Positions 13,759 to 23,095 of a stretch of 39,563 nucleotides of DNA are shown here, piece after piece. The position numbers were made by a program, and so were the translations under genes. The notes under the pieces were generated by a model. The model saw only the letters and a program-made list of their open reading frames with translations, did no database searches and had not been told where the DNA came from. Each line of letters starts with the position of its first letter. The first letter of the stretch is position 1. Origin of the DNA: Actinomadura sp. KC06 (GTDB taxonomy: Bacteria; Actinomycetota; Actinomycetes; Streptosporangiales; Streptosporangiaceae); contig NZ_SMKT01000084.1 in the NCBI RefSeq assembly GCF_004348735.1, forward strand, positions 1 through 39,563, read 5' to 3'.

Positions 13759-16700
13759 ATGGCTGCTGCTGCCCTCACACCCGCCGGCCGTGCGCCCGGC
13801 GCACCCGCCGCCCCGGCTCCCGTGCCCGGCGCGACGGGACGGCCCGCCCAGGGACTGTACGACCCGGCGAACGAGCACGACGCCTGCGGTGTCGGGATGG
13901 TCGCCGACATGCACGGCCGCACGAGCCACGACATCGTGCAGAAGGCCCTGACCGTCCTGAAGAACCTCGACCACCGCGGGGCCGTCGGCGCCGAGCCCGA
14001 CGACGGCGACGGTGTCGGCATCCTCGTCCAGATCCCGGACGCGTTCTTCCGCGAGGTCTGCGACTTCCCGCTCCCCGAGCCCGGCGCGTACGCGGCCGGG
14101 ATCGCGTTCCTCCCGCAGGACGGCGACGAGCGCGCCGCCGTGTCCGCCCACGTCGAGACGCTCTGCGCCGAGGAGGGCCTGACGGTCCTCGGGTGGCGCG
14201 AGCTCCCGCACGACCCCGACTTCACCGGCCCGGCCGCCCGCCGCGTCATGCCGCAGTTCGCGCAACTGTTCGTCACGCCCGCCGGCAACGGCCCCCACGA
14301 GGGCAAGACCGGCCTGGAGCTGGACCGCGTCGTGTTCTGCATGCGCGAGCGAGCCGAGCAGGACGTGAACGTCTACTTCCCGAGCCTGTCCAGCCGGACG
14401 ATCGTCTACAAGGGCATGCTGACGACGCCGCAGCTGGAGCCGTTCTTCCCCGACCTCTCCGACCGCCGCTTCACCAGCGCGATCGCGCTCGTGCACTCCC
14501 GGTTCTCGACGAACACGTTCCCGGCCTGGGAGCTGGCCCACCCGTACCGGTTCATCGCGCACAACGGCGAGATCAACACGGTGAAGGGCAACCGGAACTG
14601 GATGCGGGCCCGCGAGGCGCTGCTGAAGTCCGACCTGCTGCCCGGCGACCTGTCCCGGATCTACCCGGTGATCGACATCGAGGCGAGCGACACCGCCTCG
14701 TTCGACGAGTGCCTGGAGCTGCTGCACCTCGGCGGCCGGTCGCTGCCGCACGCCGTGCTGATGATGATCCCGGAGGCGTGGGAGAACCACACGGAGATGG
14801 ACGCGGAGCGCCGGGCGTTCTACGAGTTCCACTCCACGCTGATGGAGGCGTGGGACGGCCCCGCCAGCGTCAGCTTCACCGACGGCACCGTCGTGGGAGC
14901 GGTCCTGGACCGCAACGGGCTGCGTCCGGGACGGTACTGGGTCACGCGCGACGGCCTGGTCGTGCTGGCCAGCGAGGCGGGCGTGCTCGACATCCCGGCG
15001 GCGGACGTCGTCCGGAAGGGACGCCTGCAGCCCGGCAAGATCTTCCTGGTGGACACGGCCGCCGGGCGGATCGTGGAGGACGACGAGGTCAAGGCCGAGC
15101 TGGCCGCCGAGCACCCGTACGGGCAGTGGCTGCACGAGGGCCTCGTCCGGTTCGAGGAGCTGCCGCAGCGCGAGCGGGAGATCCCGACGCACGACACGCT
15201 GGTCAAGCGGCAGCAGACGTTCGGGTACACGCTCGAAGAGCAGCGGATCATCCTGACGCCGATGGCGCGGACGGGCGCCGAACCGATCGGCTCGATGGGC
15301 ACCGACACCCCGATCGCCGTGCTGTCGGAGCGCCCGCGGCTGCTGTTCGACTACTTCAAGCAGCTGTTCGCGCAGGTCACGAACCCGCCGCTGGACGCGA
15401 TCCGCGAGGAGCTCGTCACCTCGCTGCAGTCCACGCTCGGCCCGGAGGGCAACCTCCTGGAGCCGGGCCCCGACTCGTGCCGCCGGCTCGTCCTGCCCAC
15501 TCCCATCCTGGACAACGACGAGCTGTCCAAGATCATCCACATCGACGACGAGGGGTCGCTGCCGCATCTGCAGGCCCATGTCGTCCAGGGCCTGTACGAC
15601 GTCGCCGGCGGGGGAGCGGCCCTGCAGGCGCGCCTGGAGGAGATCAACTCCGAGGTGAGCCGGGCCATTGACGCCGGCGCCCGCATCATCGTGCTGTCGG
15701 ACCGCGGCGCCGACTCCGGCCGCGCCGCGATCCCGTCGCTGCTGCTGACCGGGGCCGTCCACCACCATCTGATCAGGGAGAAGACCCGCACGCGGGTCGG
15801 GCTGGTGATCGAGACGGGCGAGGCCCGCGAGTGCCATCACATGGCGCTGCTGATCGGGTACGGCGCGTCCGCGATCAACCCGTACCTGGCGATCGAGACC
15901 GTCGAGGACCTCGTCCGCGGCGGCGTGATCGAGGACCTGGACGCCGGGAAGGCCGTCCGGAACCTGGTGAAGGCGTACGGCAAGGGCGTCCTGAAGGTCA
16001 TGTCGAAGATGGGCGTGTCGACGGTCGCGTCCTACACCGGCGCGCAGATCTTCGAGGCGATCGGCCTCGGCGAGGACGTCGTGTCGCGCTGCTTCACCGG
16101 CACCACGTCCCGGCTCGGCGGCGTCGGCTTCGACGTGCTGGCCCGCGAGGCGGCCGAGCGGCACGCCCGCGCCTACCCGCCGGGCGGCAACGACCTCGCG
16201 CACCGGACGCTCGACGTCGGCGGCGAGTACCAGTGGCGCCGCGAGGGCGAGCCGCACCTGTTCAACCCGGACACGGTGTTCAAGCTGCAGCACGCCACCC
16301 GCACCCGCCGTTACGAGATCTTCAAGGAGTACACCTCCAAGGTCGACTCGCAGGCGGAGAAGCTGATGACGCTCCGCGGCCTGTTCCGGCTGAAGGAGGG
16401 CGAGCGGGAGCCCGTCCCGCTGGACGAGGTCGAGCCCGTATCGGAGATCGTCAAGCGGTTCTCCACCGGCGCGATGTCGTACGGGTCGATCTCCGCGGAG
16501 GCGCACGAGACCCTCGCGATCGCGATGAACCGGCTGGGCGGCAAGTCCAACACCGGCGAGGGCGGCGAGGACCCGGCGCGGTTCACCCCGGACGAGAACG
16601 GCGACCTGCGCCGCAGCGCGATCAAGCAGGTCGCGTCGGGCCGCTTCGGGGTCACGTCCGAGTACCTGACGAACGCCGACGACATCCAGATCAAGATGGC

Positions 16701-18366
16701 GCAGGGCGCCAAGCCCGGCGAGGGCGGCCAGCTGCCCGGCCACAAGGTGTACCCGTGGATCGCCAAGACCCGGCACTCCACGCCCGGCGTCGGCCTCATC
16801 TCGCCGCCGCCGCACCACGACATCTACTCCATCGAGGACCTGGCGCAGCTCATCCACGACCTGAAGAACGCCAACCCGGCGGCGCGCGTGCACGTCAAGC
16901 TCGTCGCGGAGGTCGGGGTCGGGACGGTCGCGGCCGGGGTGTCCAAGGCGCACGCCGACGTCGTGCTGATCTCCGGGCACGACGGCGGCACCGGCGCGTC
17001 CCCGCTGACGTCGCTGAAGCACGCGGGCGCGCCGTGGGAGCTGGGCCTCGCCGAGACGCAGCAGACGCTGCTGCTGAACGGGCTGCGCGACCGGATCGTC
17101 GTGCAGACCGACGGGCAGATGAAGACCGGCCGGGACGTCGTCGTCGCCGCGCTGCTCGGCGCCGAGGAGTACGGCTTCGCGACCGCGCCGCTGGTGGTGT
17201 CGGGCTGCATCATGATGCGGGTCTGCCACCTGGACACCTGCCCGGTCGGCGTCGCCACGCAGAACCCCGTCCTGCGGCAGCGGTTCGCGGGCAAGCCGGA
17301 GTTCGTCGTCAACTTCTTCGAGTTCGTCGCCGAGGAGGTCCGCGAGTACCTGGCGGCGCTCGGGTTCCGGTCCCTGGACGAGGCGATCGGGCACGTCGAG
17401 ATGATCGACACCCGCGAGGCCGTGGAGCACTGGAAGGCGTCCGGCCTGGACCTCGCGCCGATCCTGCACATGCCCGAGGTACCGGACGGCGCCGCGCTGC
17501 ACCGCACCACCGTCCAGGACCACGGCCTGGAGAAGGCGCTGGACAACACGCTGATCCAGCTCTCCGAGGGCGCGATCGCGTTCGGCGACACGGTGACGCT
17601 GGAGCTGCCGATCCGCAACGTCAACCGGACGGTCGGCACCATGCTCGGCCACGAGATCACCCGGAAGTGGGGCGGGGCGGGCCTCCGCGACGACACGATC
17701 GACGTCACGTTCACCGGCTCGGCGGGCAACTCGTTCGGCGCGTTCGTGCCGCGCGGCGTCACGCTGCGGCTGGTCGGCGACGCCAACGACTACGTCGGCA
17801 AGGGCCTGTCCGGCGGGCGGCTGACGCTGCGTCCGCCGGCGGACGCCGGGTTCGCGGCCGAGGAGCAGATCATCGGCGGCAACGTCATCCTGTACGGCGC
17901 GACATCCGGCGAGCTGTTCGCTCGCGGGGTCGTCGGCGAGCGGTTCTGCGTCCGCAACTCCGGCGCGACCGCCGTCGTGGAGGGCGTCGGCGACCACGCC
18001 TGCGAGTACATGACCGGCGGCCGCGCCGTGATCCTCGGCCGGACGGGACGTAACCTCGCGGCCGGCATGTCCGGCGGCATCGCCTACGTCCTGGATCTCG
18101 TGCCCGAGCGCGTCAACGGCGAGATGGTCGACCTGGAGCCGCTCGACTCCGCCGACGCGGACTTCGTCCGGACGCTGGTCGAACGCCACCTCGACGAGAC
18201 CGGCTCGGCCGTCGCCCGCCGCCTCCTGGACGGCTGGGACGCCGCCGCCGCCCGCTTCACCAAGATCATGCCGCGCGACTACCGGCGCGTCCTGGACGCC
18301 ATGGCCAGGGCCGAGGCCGAGGGACGCGACGTGGACGAGGCCGTCATGGCCGCCGCGCAGAGCTGA
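13759..18366 (+). CDS. gltB: glutamate synthase (NADPH) large subunit
   Basis: GltB takes ammonia from glutamine and adds it to 2-oxoglutarate, giving two glutamates. The 1535-residue protein has full family length. Domains in order: a propeptide of 42 residues; the class II amidotransferase domain beginning with nucleophile Cys43 (HDACGVGM), exposed after cleavage; a central domain; the FMN-binding synthase barrel (about 880-1250, with SGHDGGTGASPLTSLKHAG); and the C-terminal GXGXG beta-helix. The 3Fe-4S cluster cysteines are Cys1150, Cys1156 and Cys1161 in CIMMRVCHLDTCPVG, with the spacing known from Azospirillum. ATG 13759 has GGAGGG upstream. gltD follows after 19 bases. Control by a DasR-like repressor is suggested by the upstream site. 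Confidence 0.98.
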   Translation: MAAAALTPAGRAPGAPAAPAPVPGATGRPAQGLYDPANEHDACGVGMVADMHGRTSHDIVQKALTVLKNLDHRGAVGAEPDDGDGVGILVQIPDAFFREVCDFPLPEPGAYAAGIAFLPQDGDERAAVSAHVETLCAEEGLTVLGWRELPHDPDFTGPAARRVMPQFAQLFVTPAGNGPHEGKTGLELDRVVFCMRERAEQDVNVYFPSLSSRTIVYKGMLTTPQLEPFFPDLSDRRFTSAIALVHSRFSTNTFPAWELAHPYRFIAHNGEINTVKGNRNWMRAREALLKSDLLPGDLSRIYPVIDIEASDTASFDECLELLHLGGRSLPHAVLMMIPEAWENHTEMDAERRAFYEFHSTLMEAWDGPASVSFTDGTVVGAVLDRNGLRPGRYWVTRDGLVVLASEAGVLDIPAADVVRKGRLQPGKIFLVDTAAGRIVEDDEVKAELAAEHPYGQWLHEGLVRFEELPQREREIPTHDTLVKRQQTFGYTLEEQRIILTPMARTGAEPIGSMGTDTPIAVLSERPRLLFDYFKQLFAQVTNPPLDAIREELVTSLQSTLGPEGNLLEPGPDSCRRLVLPTPILDNDELSKIIHIDDEGSLPHLQAHVVQGLYDVAGGGAALQARLEEINSEVSRAIDAGARIIVLSDRGADSGRAAIPSLLLTGAVHHHLIREKTRTRVGLVIETGEARECHHMALLIGYGASAINPYLAIETVEDLVRGGVIEDLDAGKAVRNLVKAYGKGVLKVMSKMGVSTVASYTGAQIFEAIGLGEDVVSRCFTGTTSRLGGVGFDVLAREAAERHARAYPPGGNDLAHRTLDVGGEYQWRREGEPHLFNPDTVFKLQHATRTRRYEIFKEYTSKVDSQAEKLMTLRGLFRLKEGEREPVPLDEVEPVSEIVKRFSTGAMSYGSISAEAHETLAIAMNRLGGKSNTGEGGEDPARFTPDENGDLRRSAIKQVASGRFGVTSEYLTNADDIQIKMAQGAKPGEGGQLPGHKVYPWIAKTRHSTPGVGLISPPPHHDIYSIEDLAQLIHDLKNANPAARVHVKLVAEVGVGTVAAGVSKAHADVVLISGHDGGTGASPLTSLKHAGAPWELGLAETQQTLLLNGLRDRIVVQTDGQMKTGRDVVVAALLGAEEYGFATAPLVVSGCIMMRVCHLDTCPVGVATQNPVLRQRFAGKPEFVVNFFEFVAEEVREYLAALGFRSLDEAIGHVEMIDTREAVEHWKASGLDLAPILHMPEVPDGAALHRTTVQDHGLEKALDNTLIQLSEGAIAFGDTVTLELPIRNVNRTVGTMLGHEITRKWGGAGLRDDTIDVTFTGSAGNSFGAFVPRGVTLRLVGDANDYVGKGLSGGRLTLRPPADAGFAAEEQIIGGNVILYGATSGELFARGVVGERFCVRNSGATAVVEGVGDHACEYMTGGRAVILGRTGRNLAAGMSGGIAYVLDLVPERVNGEMVDLEPLDSADADFVRTLVERHLDETGSAVARRLLDGWDAAAARFTKIMPRDYRRVLDAMARAEAEGRDVDEAVMAAAQS

Positions 18367-18385
18367 GAGAGGGGGACTTCCTTCA

Positions 18386-19849
18386 ATGGCCGACCCGAAG
18401 GGTTTTCTGACCGTCCGGCGGGAGCTCCCGAAGCGCCGACCGGTCGACGTGCGGATCCGCAGCTGGTCCGAGGTCTACGAGGACTTCGGCCGCGACCGCC
18501 TCGAGAAGCAGGCGAGCCGCTGCATGGACTGCGGCGTCCCGTTCTGCCACCAGGGCTGCCCGCTCGGCAACCTCATCCCCGAGTGGAACGACCTCGTCCA
18601 CCGCAAGGACTGGCACGAGGCGATCGAGCGGCTGCACGCCACCAACAACTTCCCCGAGTTCACCGGGCGGCTCTGCCCCGCCCCGTGCGAGAGCGCCTGC
18701 GTCCTCGGCATCAACCAGGACCCGGTGACGATCAAGCGGGTCGAGGTCGAGATCATCGACCGGGCGTTCGCCGAGGGCTGGGTGCGCCCGCAGCCGCCCG
18801 CGGTGAAGACCGGCAAGACCGTCGCGGTCGTCGGCTCGGGGCCCGCGGGCCTCGCCGCCGCGCAGCAGCTCACCCGCGCCGGGCACGACGTCACCGTGTA
18901 CGAGCGCGCCGACCGGATCGGCGGCCTGCTGCGCTACGGCATCCCCGAGTTCAAGATGGAGAAGCGGCACCTGGACCGGCGCCTCGACCAGATGCGCGCC
19001 GAGGGGACCGTGTTCAAGACGTCGGTGAACGTGGGCGTGGACGTCACCGCCGACGATCTGCGCGCACGGCACGACGCGGTCGTCCTTGCGGGCGGCGCCA
19101 CCGCCTGGCGGGACCTGCCCGTCCCCGGACGCGAGCTGAACGGCGTCTACCAGGCGATGGAGTACCTGCCGCCGTCCAACCGGGCCCAGGAGGGCGACTT
19201 CGACGAGTCGCCGATCTCCGCCAAGGGCAAGCACGTCGTCGTGATCGGCGGCGGCGACACCGGCGCCGACTGCGTCGGCACCGCGATCCGGCAGGGCGCC
19301 GCGTCCGTCACGCAGCTGGAGATCATGCCGCGTCCGCCGGAGTCCCGCCCGGACGCGCAGCCGTGGCCGACGTACCCGATGCTGTTCAAGATGGAGAGCG
19401 CCCACGAGGAGCTCGCCGACCTGGGCGGCGACCGCGTCTACGCCGTGTCCACCACCGAGTTCGCGGGCGACGGGGACGGCAACGTCCGGGCCCTGCGCCT
19501 GGTGGAGGTCGGCGGGCCGGACACCGGGTTCAAGCCGGTCGAGGGCACCGAGCGGGAGATCCCGGCGGAGCTGGTCACCCTGGCGATGGGCTTCCTCGGG
19601 CCGGAGCGCGAGGGCCTGCTCGACCAGGTCGGCGTCGAGCTTGACCAGCGCGGCAACGTGGTCCGCGACGACGACTACGCGACGTCCGTGGACGGCGTGT
19701 TCGCCGCCGGGGACATGGGCCGCGGCCAGTCGCTGATCGTGTGGGCCATCGCCGAGGGCCGCGCCGCCGCACGCGGCGTCGACGCCTTCCTCACCGGCCG
19801 CACGACGCTGCCCTATCCCATCCCGCCGACGGCCCGCCCACTCGCCTGA
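18386..19849 (+). CDS. gltD: glutamate synthase (NADPH) small subunit
   Basis: GltD oxidises NADPH on FAD and feeds electrons through iron-sulfur clusters to GltB. The 487-residue protein has two N-terminal cysteine groups for [4Fe-4S] clusters: Cys46, 49, 54, 58 (CMDCGVPFCHQGC) and Cys97, 101, 105 (CPAPCESAC). An FAD Rossmann motif follows (VAVVGSGPAGLAAA, about 146-159), then the NADPH-binding motif VVVIGGGDTGADCVG (about 284-298), and the FAD-closing GVFAAGDMGRGQSL near 435. The ATG at 18386 follows a GAGAGGGGGA ribosome-binding site. It is the second gene of a two-gene operon, ended by a perfect hairpin 7 bases after its stop. Confidence 0.97.
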   Translation: MADPKGFLTVRRELPKRRPVDVRIRSWSEVYEDFGRDRLEKQASRCMDCGVPFCHQGCPLGNLIPEWNDLVHRKDWHEAIERLHATNNFPEFTGRLCPAPCESACVLGINQDPVTIKRVEVEIIDRAFAEGWVRPQPPAVKTGKTVAVVGSGPAGLAAAQQLTRAGHDVTVYERADRIGGLLRYGIPEFKMEKRHLDRRLDQMRAEGTVFKTSVNVGVDVTADDLRARHDAVVLAGGATAWRDLPVPGRELNGVYQAMEYLPPSNRAQEGDFDESPISAKGKHVVVIGGGDTGADCVGTAIRQGAASVTQLEIMPRPPESRPDAQPWPTYPMLFKMESAHEELADLGGDRVYAVSTTEFAGDGDGNVRALRLVEVGGPDTGFKPVEGTEREIPAELVTLAMGFLGPEREGLLDQVGVELDQRGNVVRDDDYATSVDGVFAAGDMGRGQSLIVWAIAEGRAAARGVDAFLTGRTTLPYPIPPTARPLA

Positions 19850-19855
19850 CCGCCT

Positions 19856-19906
19856 AGGCGCGACGAAGGCCCTGAAGGAGTTCCCTTCAGGGCCTTCGTC
19901 GCGCCT
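19856..19906. terminator. bidirectional terminator between gltD and the convergent gene
   Basis: A perfect 23-bp stem (19856-19878 with 19884-19906) with a 5-base loop (AGTTC). It lies between the stops of gltD (plus) and the DUF6069-like gene (minus, ending at 19915), so it can serve both. There is no T-tract; this is common in high-GC actinobacteria. Confidence 0.85.
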
Positions 19907-19914
19907 GGGTGCGC

Positions 19915-20367
19915 TCATCGGTTGGCGCGGCGGCGCAGGAGGGGGAGGAGCGCCACGGCGACGACGATGTGGAGGACAACCAGCACGGCGCGGGTGGACG
20001 CCGTCGCCTGCTCCAGGAAGATCGGCACGAACGAGAGCGCCAGGACGGCGCCGGCGAGGACGCTCCAGACCGTCCGGGCGTGGCGGGTGAACCGCTCCAG
20101 CACCGCCATCGTGGCCCAGCCCAGCAGCGCGGACACCGTGCTGAACAGGGCGACGTCGAAGGCCTTCAGGTGGTACGCCTCCTTCTTGCCGGGGTCGGTC
20201 AGCAGGAAGTCGACGCCCGCGGCGGAGGCGGCGAGGTAGAGGACCGTGCTGACCGCGACGGCGGCGGCGACGGCCGCGGCGCGCACGCGCCGGACGCTCC
20301 TGGTGCGGGTGCCGGCGGTCGCGGAGGCGGTCGCGGGGGTCGTGTTCCGGATCGTCGTGGTGGCCAT
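19915..20367 (-). CDS. DUF6069-like small membrane protein
   Basis: A 150-residue membrane protein with four hydrophobic segments (about 28-50, 68-88, 97-117, 124-143). The first extracytoplasmic loop holds VDFLLTDPGKKEAYHLKAFDVALFS and matches the DUF6069 pattern in my memory. No catalytic motif is visible and the function is unknown. The N-terminus is rich in Thr and Arg. An AAGGAG ribosome-binding site lies 7 bases before the ATG on the minus strand. It is divergent from the AraC-type gene; the shared promoter region carries a striking array of TTGTC/GACAA half-sites, so the two are probably co-regulated. Confidence 0.7.
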   Translation of the reverse strand: MATTTIRNTTPATASATAGTRTRSVRRVRAAAVAAAVAVSTVLYLAASAAGVDFLLTDPGKKEAYHLKAFDVALFSTVSALLGWATMAVLERFTRHARTVWSVLAGAVLALSFVPIFLEQATASTRAVLVVLHIVVAVALLPLLRRRANR

Positions 20368-20413
20368 CGTGTGCTCCTTCGGTGCTTTCGGGCTGGTGTC
20401 TTCAGCCTCGCAT

Positions 20414-20451
20414 CCGACAAATCAGTTTGTCAAGACAAAATTCCTTGTCGG
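20414..20451. promoter_or_regulatory. operator array of alternating GACAA/TTGTC half-sites
   Basis: Four half-sites alternate in direction: GACAAA 20416-20421, TTTGTC 20426-20431, GACAAA 20434-20439, TTGTC 20445-20449. Each neighbouring pair forms a palindrome, and the outer bases extend to CCGACAA and TTGTCGG. The array lies in the 107-base divergent promoter between the DUF6069-like gene and the AraC-type gene. It overlaps the likely -35 of the latter, with a -10-like TACGGA at 20452. It suggests cooperative binding of a dimeric repressor. Confidence 0.65.
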
Positions 20452-20474
20452 TACGGATGTGCCAGCATCGGGGC

Positions 20475-20894
20475 ATGGGAAGCGCGACGTCAGCCCTGGA
20501 CACGGACTTGCTGCGCCGCATGAGGCTGGCCAGGGACGCCATGGACCGCGACTGGGCCGAACCCCTGGACGTCGCCGGCGTCGCCGCCCGCGTCGGCTAC
20601 TCGCGGTACCACTTCGTCCGGCTGTTCAACGACGTCTACGGCGAGACGCCGGGGCGCTACCTGGCCCGGCGCCGCATCGAGCGCGCCCAGGACCTGCTGC
20701 GCACCGCCAACCTGACCGTCACCGAGATCTGCATGCTGGTCGGGTTCACCAGCCTCGGCTCGTTCTGCACCCGCTTCAAGCAGGAGGCCGGGATGACGCC
20801 GTCCGAGTTCCGCCGGCGCGCCCGCGCCACCGACACGTCCGCGATCCCCGGCTGCTTCGTGCTGTTCTGGGCGGGCGGCTTCCGCAAGGACTGA
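20475..20894 (+). CDS. short AraC-family regulator
   Basis: A 139-residue protein made almost entirely of the AraC/XylS DNA-binding domain with its two helix-turn-helix motifs. The first is DVAGVAARVGYSRYHFVRLFNDVYGETPGRYL, the second LTVTEICMLVGFTSLGSFCTRFKQEAGMTPSEFR. There is no sensor domain, only a 20-residue tail ending CFVLFWAGGFRKD. A gene for a VOC (glyoxalase-fold) protein follows in the same direction, a pairing often seen in actinobacteria. ATG 20475 is chosen because the AraC domain starts soon after; an in-frame upstream extension to 20382 would translate the operator array and is rejected. Confidence 0.88.
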   Translation: MGSATSALDTDLLRRMRLARDAMDRDWAEPLDVAGVAARVGYSRYHFVRLFNDVYGETPGRYLARRRIERAQDLLRTANLTVTEICMLVGFTSLGSFCTRFKQEAGMTPSEFRRRARATDTSAIPGCFVLFWAGGFRKD

Positions 20895-21037
20895 CCCGGC
20901 GGCCGGCGTCCGGCGTCGGCGTTCGGCCACGGCGGGCGGCCGGTGACCTGGGGAGGCAGCAACTTTCGAGAAGGCGGCCGGGCCGCCCGGCTCCTAGCGT
21001 GGACGCGCAGGTTCCGCATCGCGAAGGAGACACCGAA

Positions 21038-21490
21038 ATGATCACCAAGCTGGGGCTGGCCACCGTCTGGGTGCTCGACCAGGACGCGGCCAAGGCGTTC
21101 TTCACCGAGAAGCTCGGCCTGGAGGTCCGTGACGACATGACGCTCGGCGAGGGCGGGATGCGCTGGGTGACCCTCGGCGCGAAGCAGCAGCCCGACCTGA
21201 GCCTCGCGCTCATGGTCCCCGGCCCGCCCACGATGGACCCCGGCTCCGCCGAGCAGATGAAGGCGCTCATCGCCAAGGGCGTCCTCGGCGCCGGGGCGTT
21301 CACCACCGACGACTGCCAGGGCGACTACGAGCGGCTGTCCGCGCAGGGCGTCGAGTTCGTCCACGCGCCGGAGAAGCGCCCCTACGGCATCGAGGCCGTC
21401 TTCCGCGACGACTCGGGCTGCTGGTACAGCCTCACCCAGCCCTTCGAGAAGCTCGACGAGACCGCGTCCTGGGGCGACTGCGTCTCTTGA
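21038..21490 (+). CDS. VOC-family (glyoxalase-fold) protein
   Basis: A 150-residue protein with two beta-alpha-beta-beta-beta modules of the vicinal oxygen chelate superfamily. The first module begins LATVWVLDQDAAKAFFTEKLGLEVRDD and the second holds GVEFVHAPEKRPYGIEAVFRDDSGCWYSLTQP, whose final strand carries the usual acidic and aromatic residues. Members include glyoxalases, dioxygenases and antibiotic-binding proteins; the substrate here is unknown. A GAAGGAGA ribosome-binding site precedes the ATG. A TAGCGT hexamer at 20995-21000 may be its -10, and CTTTCGAGAAG at 20964-20974, a near-palindrome, may be the AraC protein's target. Both points are inference. Confidence 0.88.
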   Translation: MITKLGLATVWVLDQDAAKAFFTEKLGLEVRDDMTLGEGGMRWVTLGAKQQPDLSLALMVPGPPTMDPGSAEQMKALIAKGVLGAGAFTTDDCQGDYERLSAQGVEFVHAPEKRPYGIEAVFRDDSGCWYSLTQPFEKLDETASWGDCVS

Positions 21491-21494
21491 AGCG

Positions 21495-21548
21495 GATCCG
21501 CCGCCGGGGCCGGGGCGGTGCGCTCAGGCCGCCCCGGCCCGGCGGATC
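21495..21548. terminator. bidirectional hairpin between VOC and decarboxylase genes
   Basis: A long GC stem (21495-21518 with 21529-21548, a few unpaired bases) and a 10-base loop. It sits between the convergent stops of the VOC gene and the decarboxylase gene and overlaps the latter's stop codon. Confidence 0.65.
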
Positions 21549-22995
21549 AGGCGGTCAGGCGTGCGCCGAGTTCTCGGACGACGTCCACCAGCAGCTCCAC
21601 GTCCGCCTTGGTCGTCCGCCAGTTCAGGGGCGCGGGACGGAACACCGTCATGCCCCTGTACGTGCTCGTCCCGGCGTAGACACGGCCGTCCGCGATCAGC
21701 GCTTCGCCCAGGCGCGCGTTCAGCTCGTCCAGGTGCTTCTCCGGGACGCCGTCCGGACGGTACCGGAAGCACACGATGCACAGCTGCACCGGCGCGAGCA
21801 GCTCCAGGTCCGGGGCCGCCTCGACGAGATCGCCCAGGTGCTGCGAGACGTCCAGATGCCGCTCCACCATCGCCCGGTAGCCGTCCCGGCCGTACGCGCG
21901 CAGCGTCGCCCAGATCGGCAGCGCCCGTGCCCGCCGCGACGATTCCGGCCCCAGCGTGTTGTAGTTGATCCGCTCGTCACCATCGCCATCGCCGTCACGG
22001 TCGGCAACCGGCAGGTACGACGCGCCCCACGCGCCGAACGCGCGGGTCATCATCGCCTGGTCGCGGACGAACGAGAACCCGCTCTCGTACGGCACGTTCA
22101 GCCACTTGTGGCCGTCCGCCGTCACCGAATCGGCACGTTCCACCCCACGCGCGAGATGCGCCGTCCGGGGCGAGAGCGCGGCGAAGATGCCGAACGCGCC
22201 GTCCACGTGCAGCCAGGCTCCGTGCCGCTCCGCGAGGTCGGCGAGGTCGCCGATCGGGTCGGAGTCGCCCGTGTTGACCTCGCCGAGGTTCGCTACGATC
22301 ACCGCGCGGCCGCCTGCCCGCTCCAGCTCCGCGTCCATGGCCGCCAGGTCGACGCGGCCCGCGTCGTCCCGCGAGAACGTGCGGAGCGTGTCCCGGCCGC
22401 ATCCCAGGATCTGCAGCGCCTTGCGGGTGCTGACGTGCACCAGCCCGCTGCTGAACACCGGCATCGCGGGCAGGCCCGCCAGGCCCCGCGACGCCACGTC
22501 CACGCCGTACCGGTCGGCCCACCAGGTCCGGGCGCACGCCAGGCCCGTGACGTGCGCCAGCGTCGCGCTCGGCGTCAGCACGCCGCCGTACGACGCGGGC
22601 AGCCCGAACAGCTCCTTCAGCCATCGCAGCACCACCGCCTCCGCCCGCGCGGCCAGCGGCGACACCACCCACAGGCCCGCGCCCTGGTCCAGCAGCGACG
22701 TCGTCCAGTCGCCCGCCATCGCCGCCGGCGTCGACCCGCCCACCACGAAATGGAAGAACCGCGGCCCCGACGAATGCGTCGCCGCCTCCGTCCCCACCCG
22801 CACCAGCCGCTCCACCGCCGCGACCGCCCCGTCGCCCTCCGCCGGCAGCGGGCCGTCCAGCTCGTCCAGCAGCGCGTCCCGCGACCGATCGTGGACGGGA
22901 CGCTCCGCCAGCCCCTCCAGATACGGCCCCGCCGCGCCCGCCACCACGGCGAGCGGCTCACCTGCCACGTCACGTTCGTCCAGCGGATCGCTCAT
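21547..22995 (-). CDS. PLP-dependent group II decarboxylase
   Basis: A 482-residue fold-type I PLP enzyme of the pyridoxal_deC family (aromatic-L-amino-acid, glutamate or diaminobutyrate decarboxylases). Lys297 in TADGHKWLN binds PLP; HVDGAFG (263-269) holds the Asp that pairs with the pyridine nitrogen; HSSGPRFFHFVVGGSTP near 74-90 and GGVLTPSATLAH near 137-148 are substrate and phosphate regions. The substrate cannot be told from sequence. An internal GDGDGDE run (about residues 333-339), encoded by a small 6-base repeat, looks like a local expansion in a surface loop. No clear ribosome-binding site precedes the ATG. No amino-acid transporter or polyketide gene is close enough to name a pathway. 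Confidence 0.88.
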   Translation of the reverse strand: MSDPLDERDVAGEPLAVVAGAAGPYLEGLAERPVHDRSRDALLDELDGPLPAEGDGAVAAVERLVRVGTEAATHSSGPRFFHFVVGGSTPAAMAGDWTTSLLDQGAGLWVVSPLAARAEAVVLRWLKELFGLPASYGGVLTPSATLAHVTGLACARTWWADRYGVDVASRGLAGLPAMPVFSSGLVHVSTRKALQILGCGRDTLRTFSRDDAGRVDLAAMDAELERAGGRAVIVANLGEVNTGDSDPIGDLADLAERHGAWLHVDGAFGIFAALSPRTAHLARGVERADSVTADGHKWLNVPYESGFSFVRDQAMMTRAFGAWGASYLPVADRDGDGDGDERINYNTLGPESSRRARALPIWATLRAYGRDGYRAMVERHLDVSQHLGDLVEAAPDLELLAPVQLCIVCFRYRPDGVPEKHLDELNARLGEALIADGRVYAGTSTYRGMTVFRPAPLNWRTTKADVELLVDVVRELGARLTA

Positions 22996-23095
22996 GTCGG
23001 ACAGCAGACCACAAACGACCCCCGTCCGGAAGCGGCCCCGCGCCGCCCGGACGACCGTCCCGCGGCCTTGTCACGCCCTGCTCCCGTGCGCCCAC

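Noticed and set aside
13678..18189. A 1503-codon open frame on the minus strand opposite gltB
   Set aside because: It is an artefact of high third-position GC: the translation is a low-complexity Arg/Val/Asp/Leu string without domains, and the plus strand encodes full-length GltB.
20246..21037. Long frame continuing upstream of the VOC protein
   Set aside because: It is an out-of-frame reading of the AraC-type gene; a good ribosome-binding site and the domain start favour 21038.
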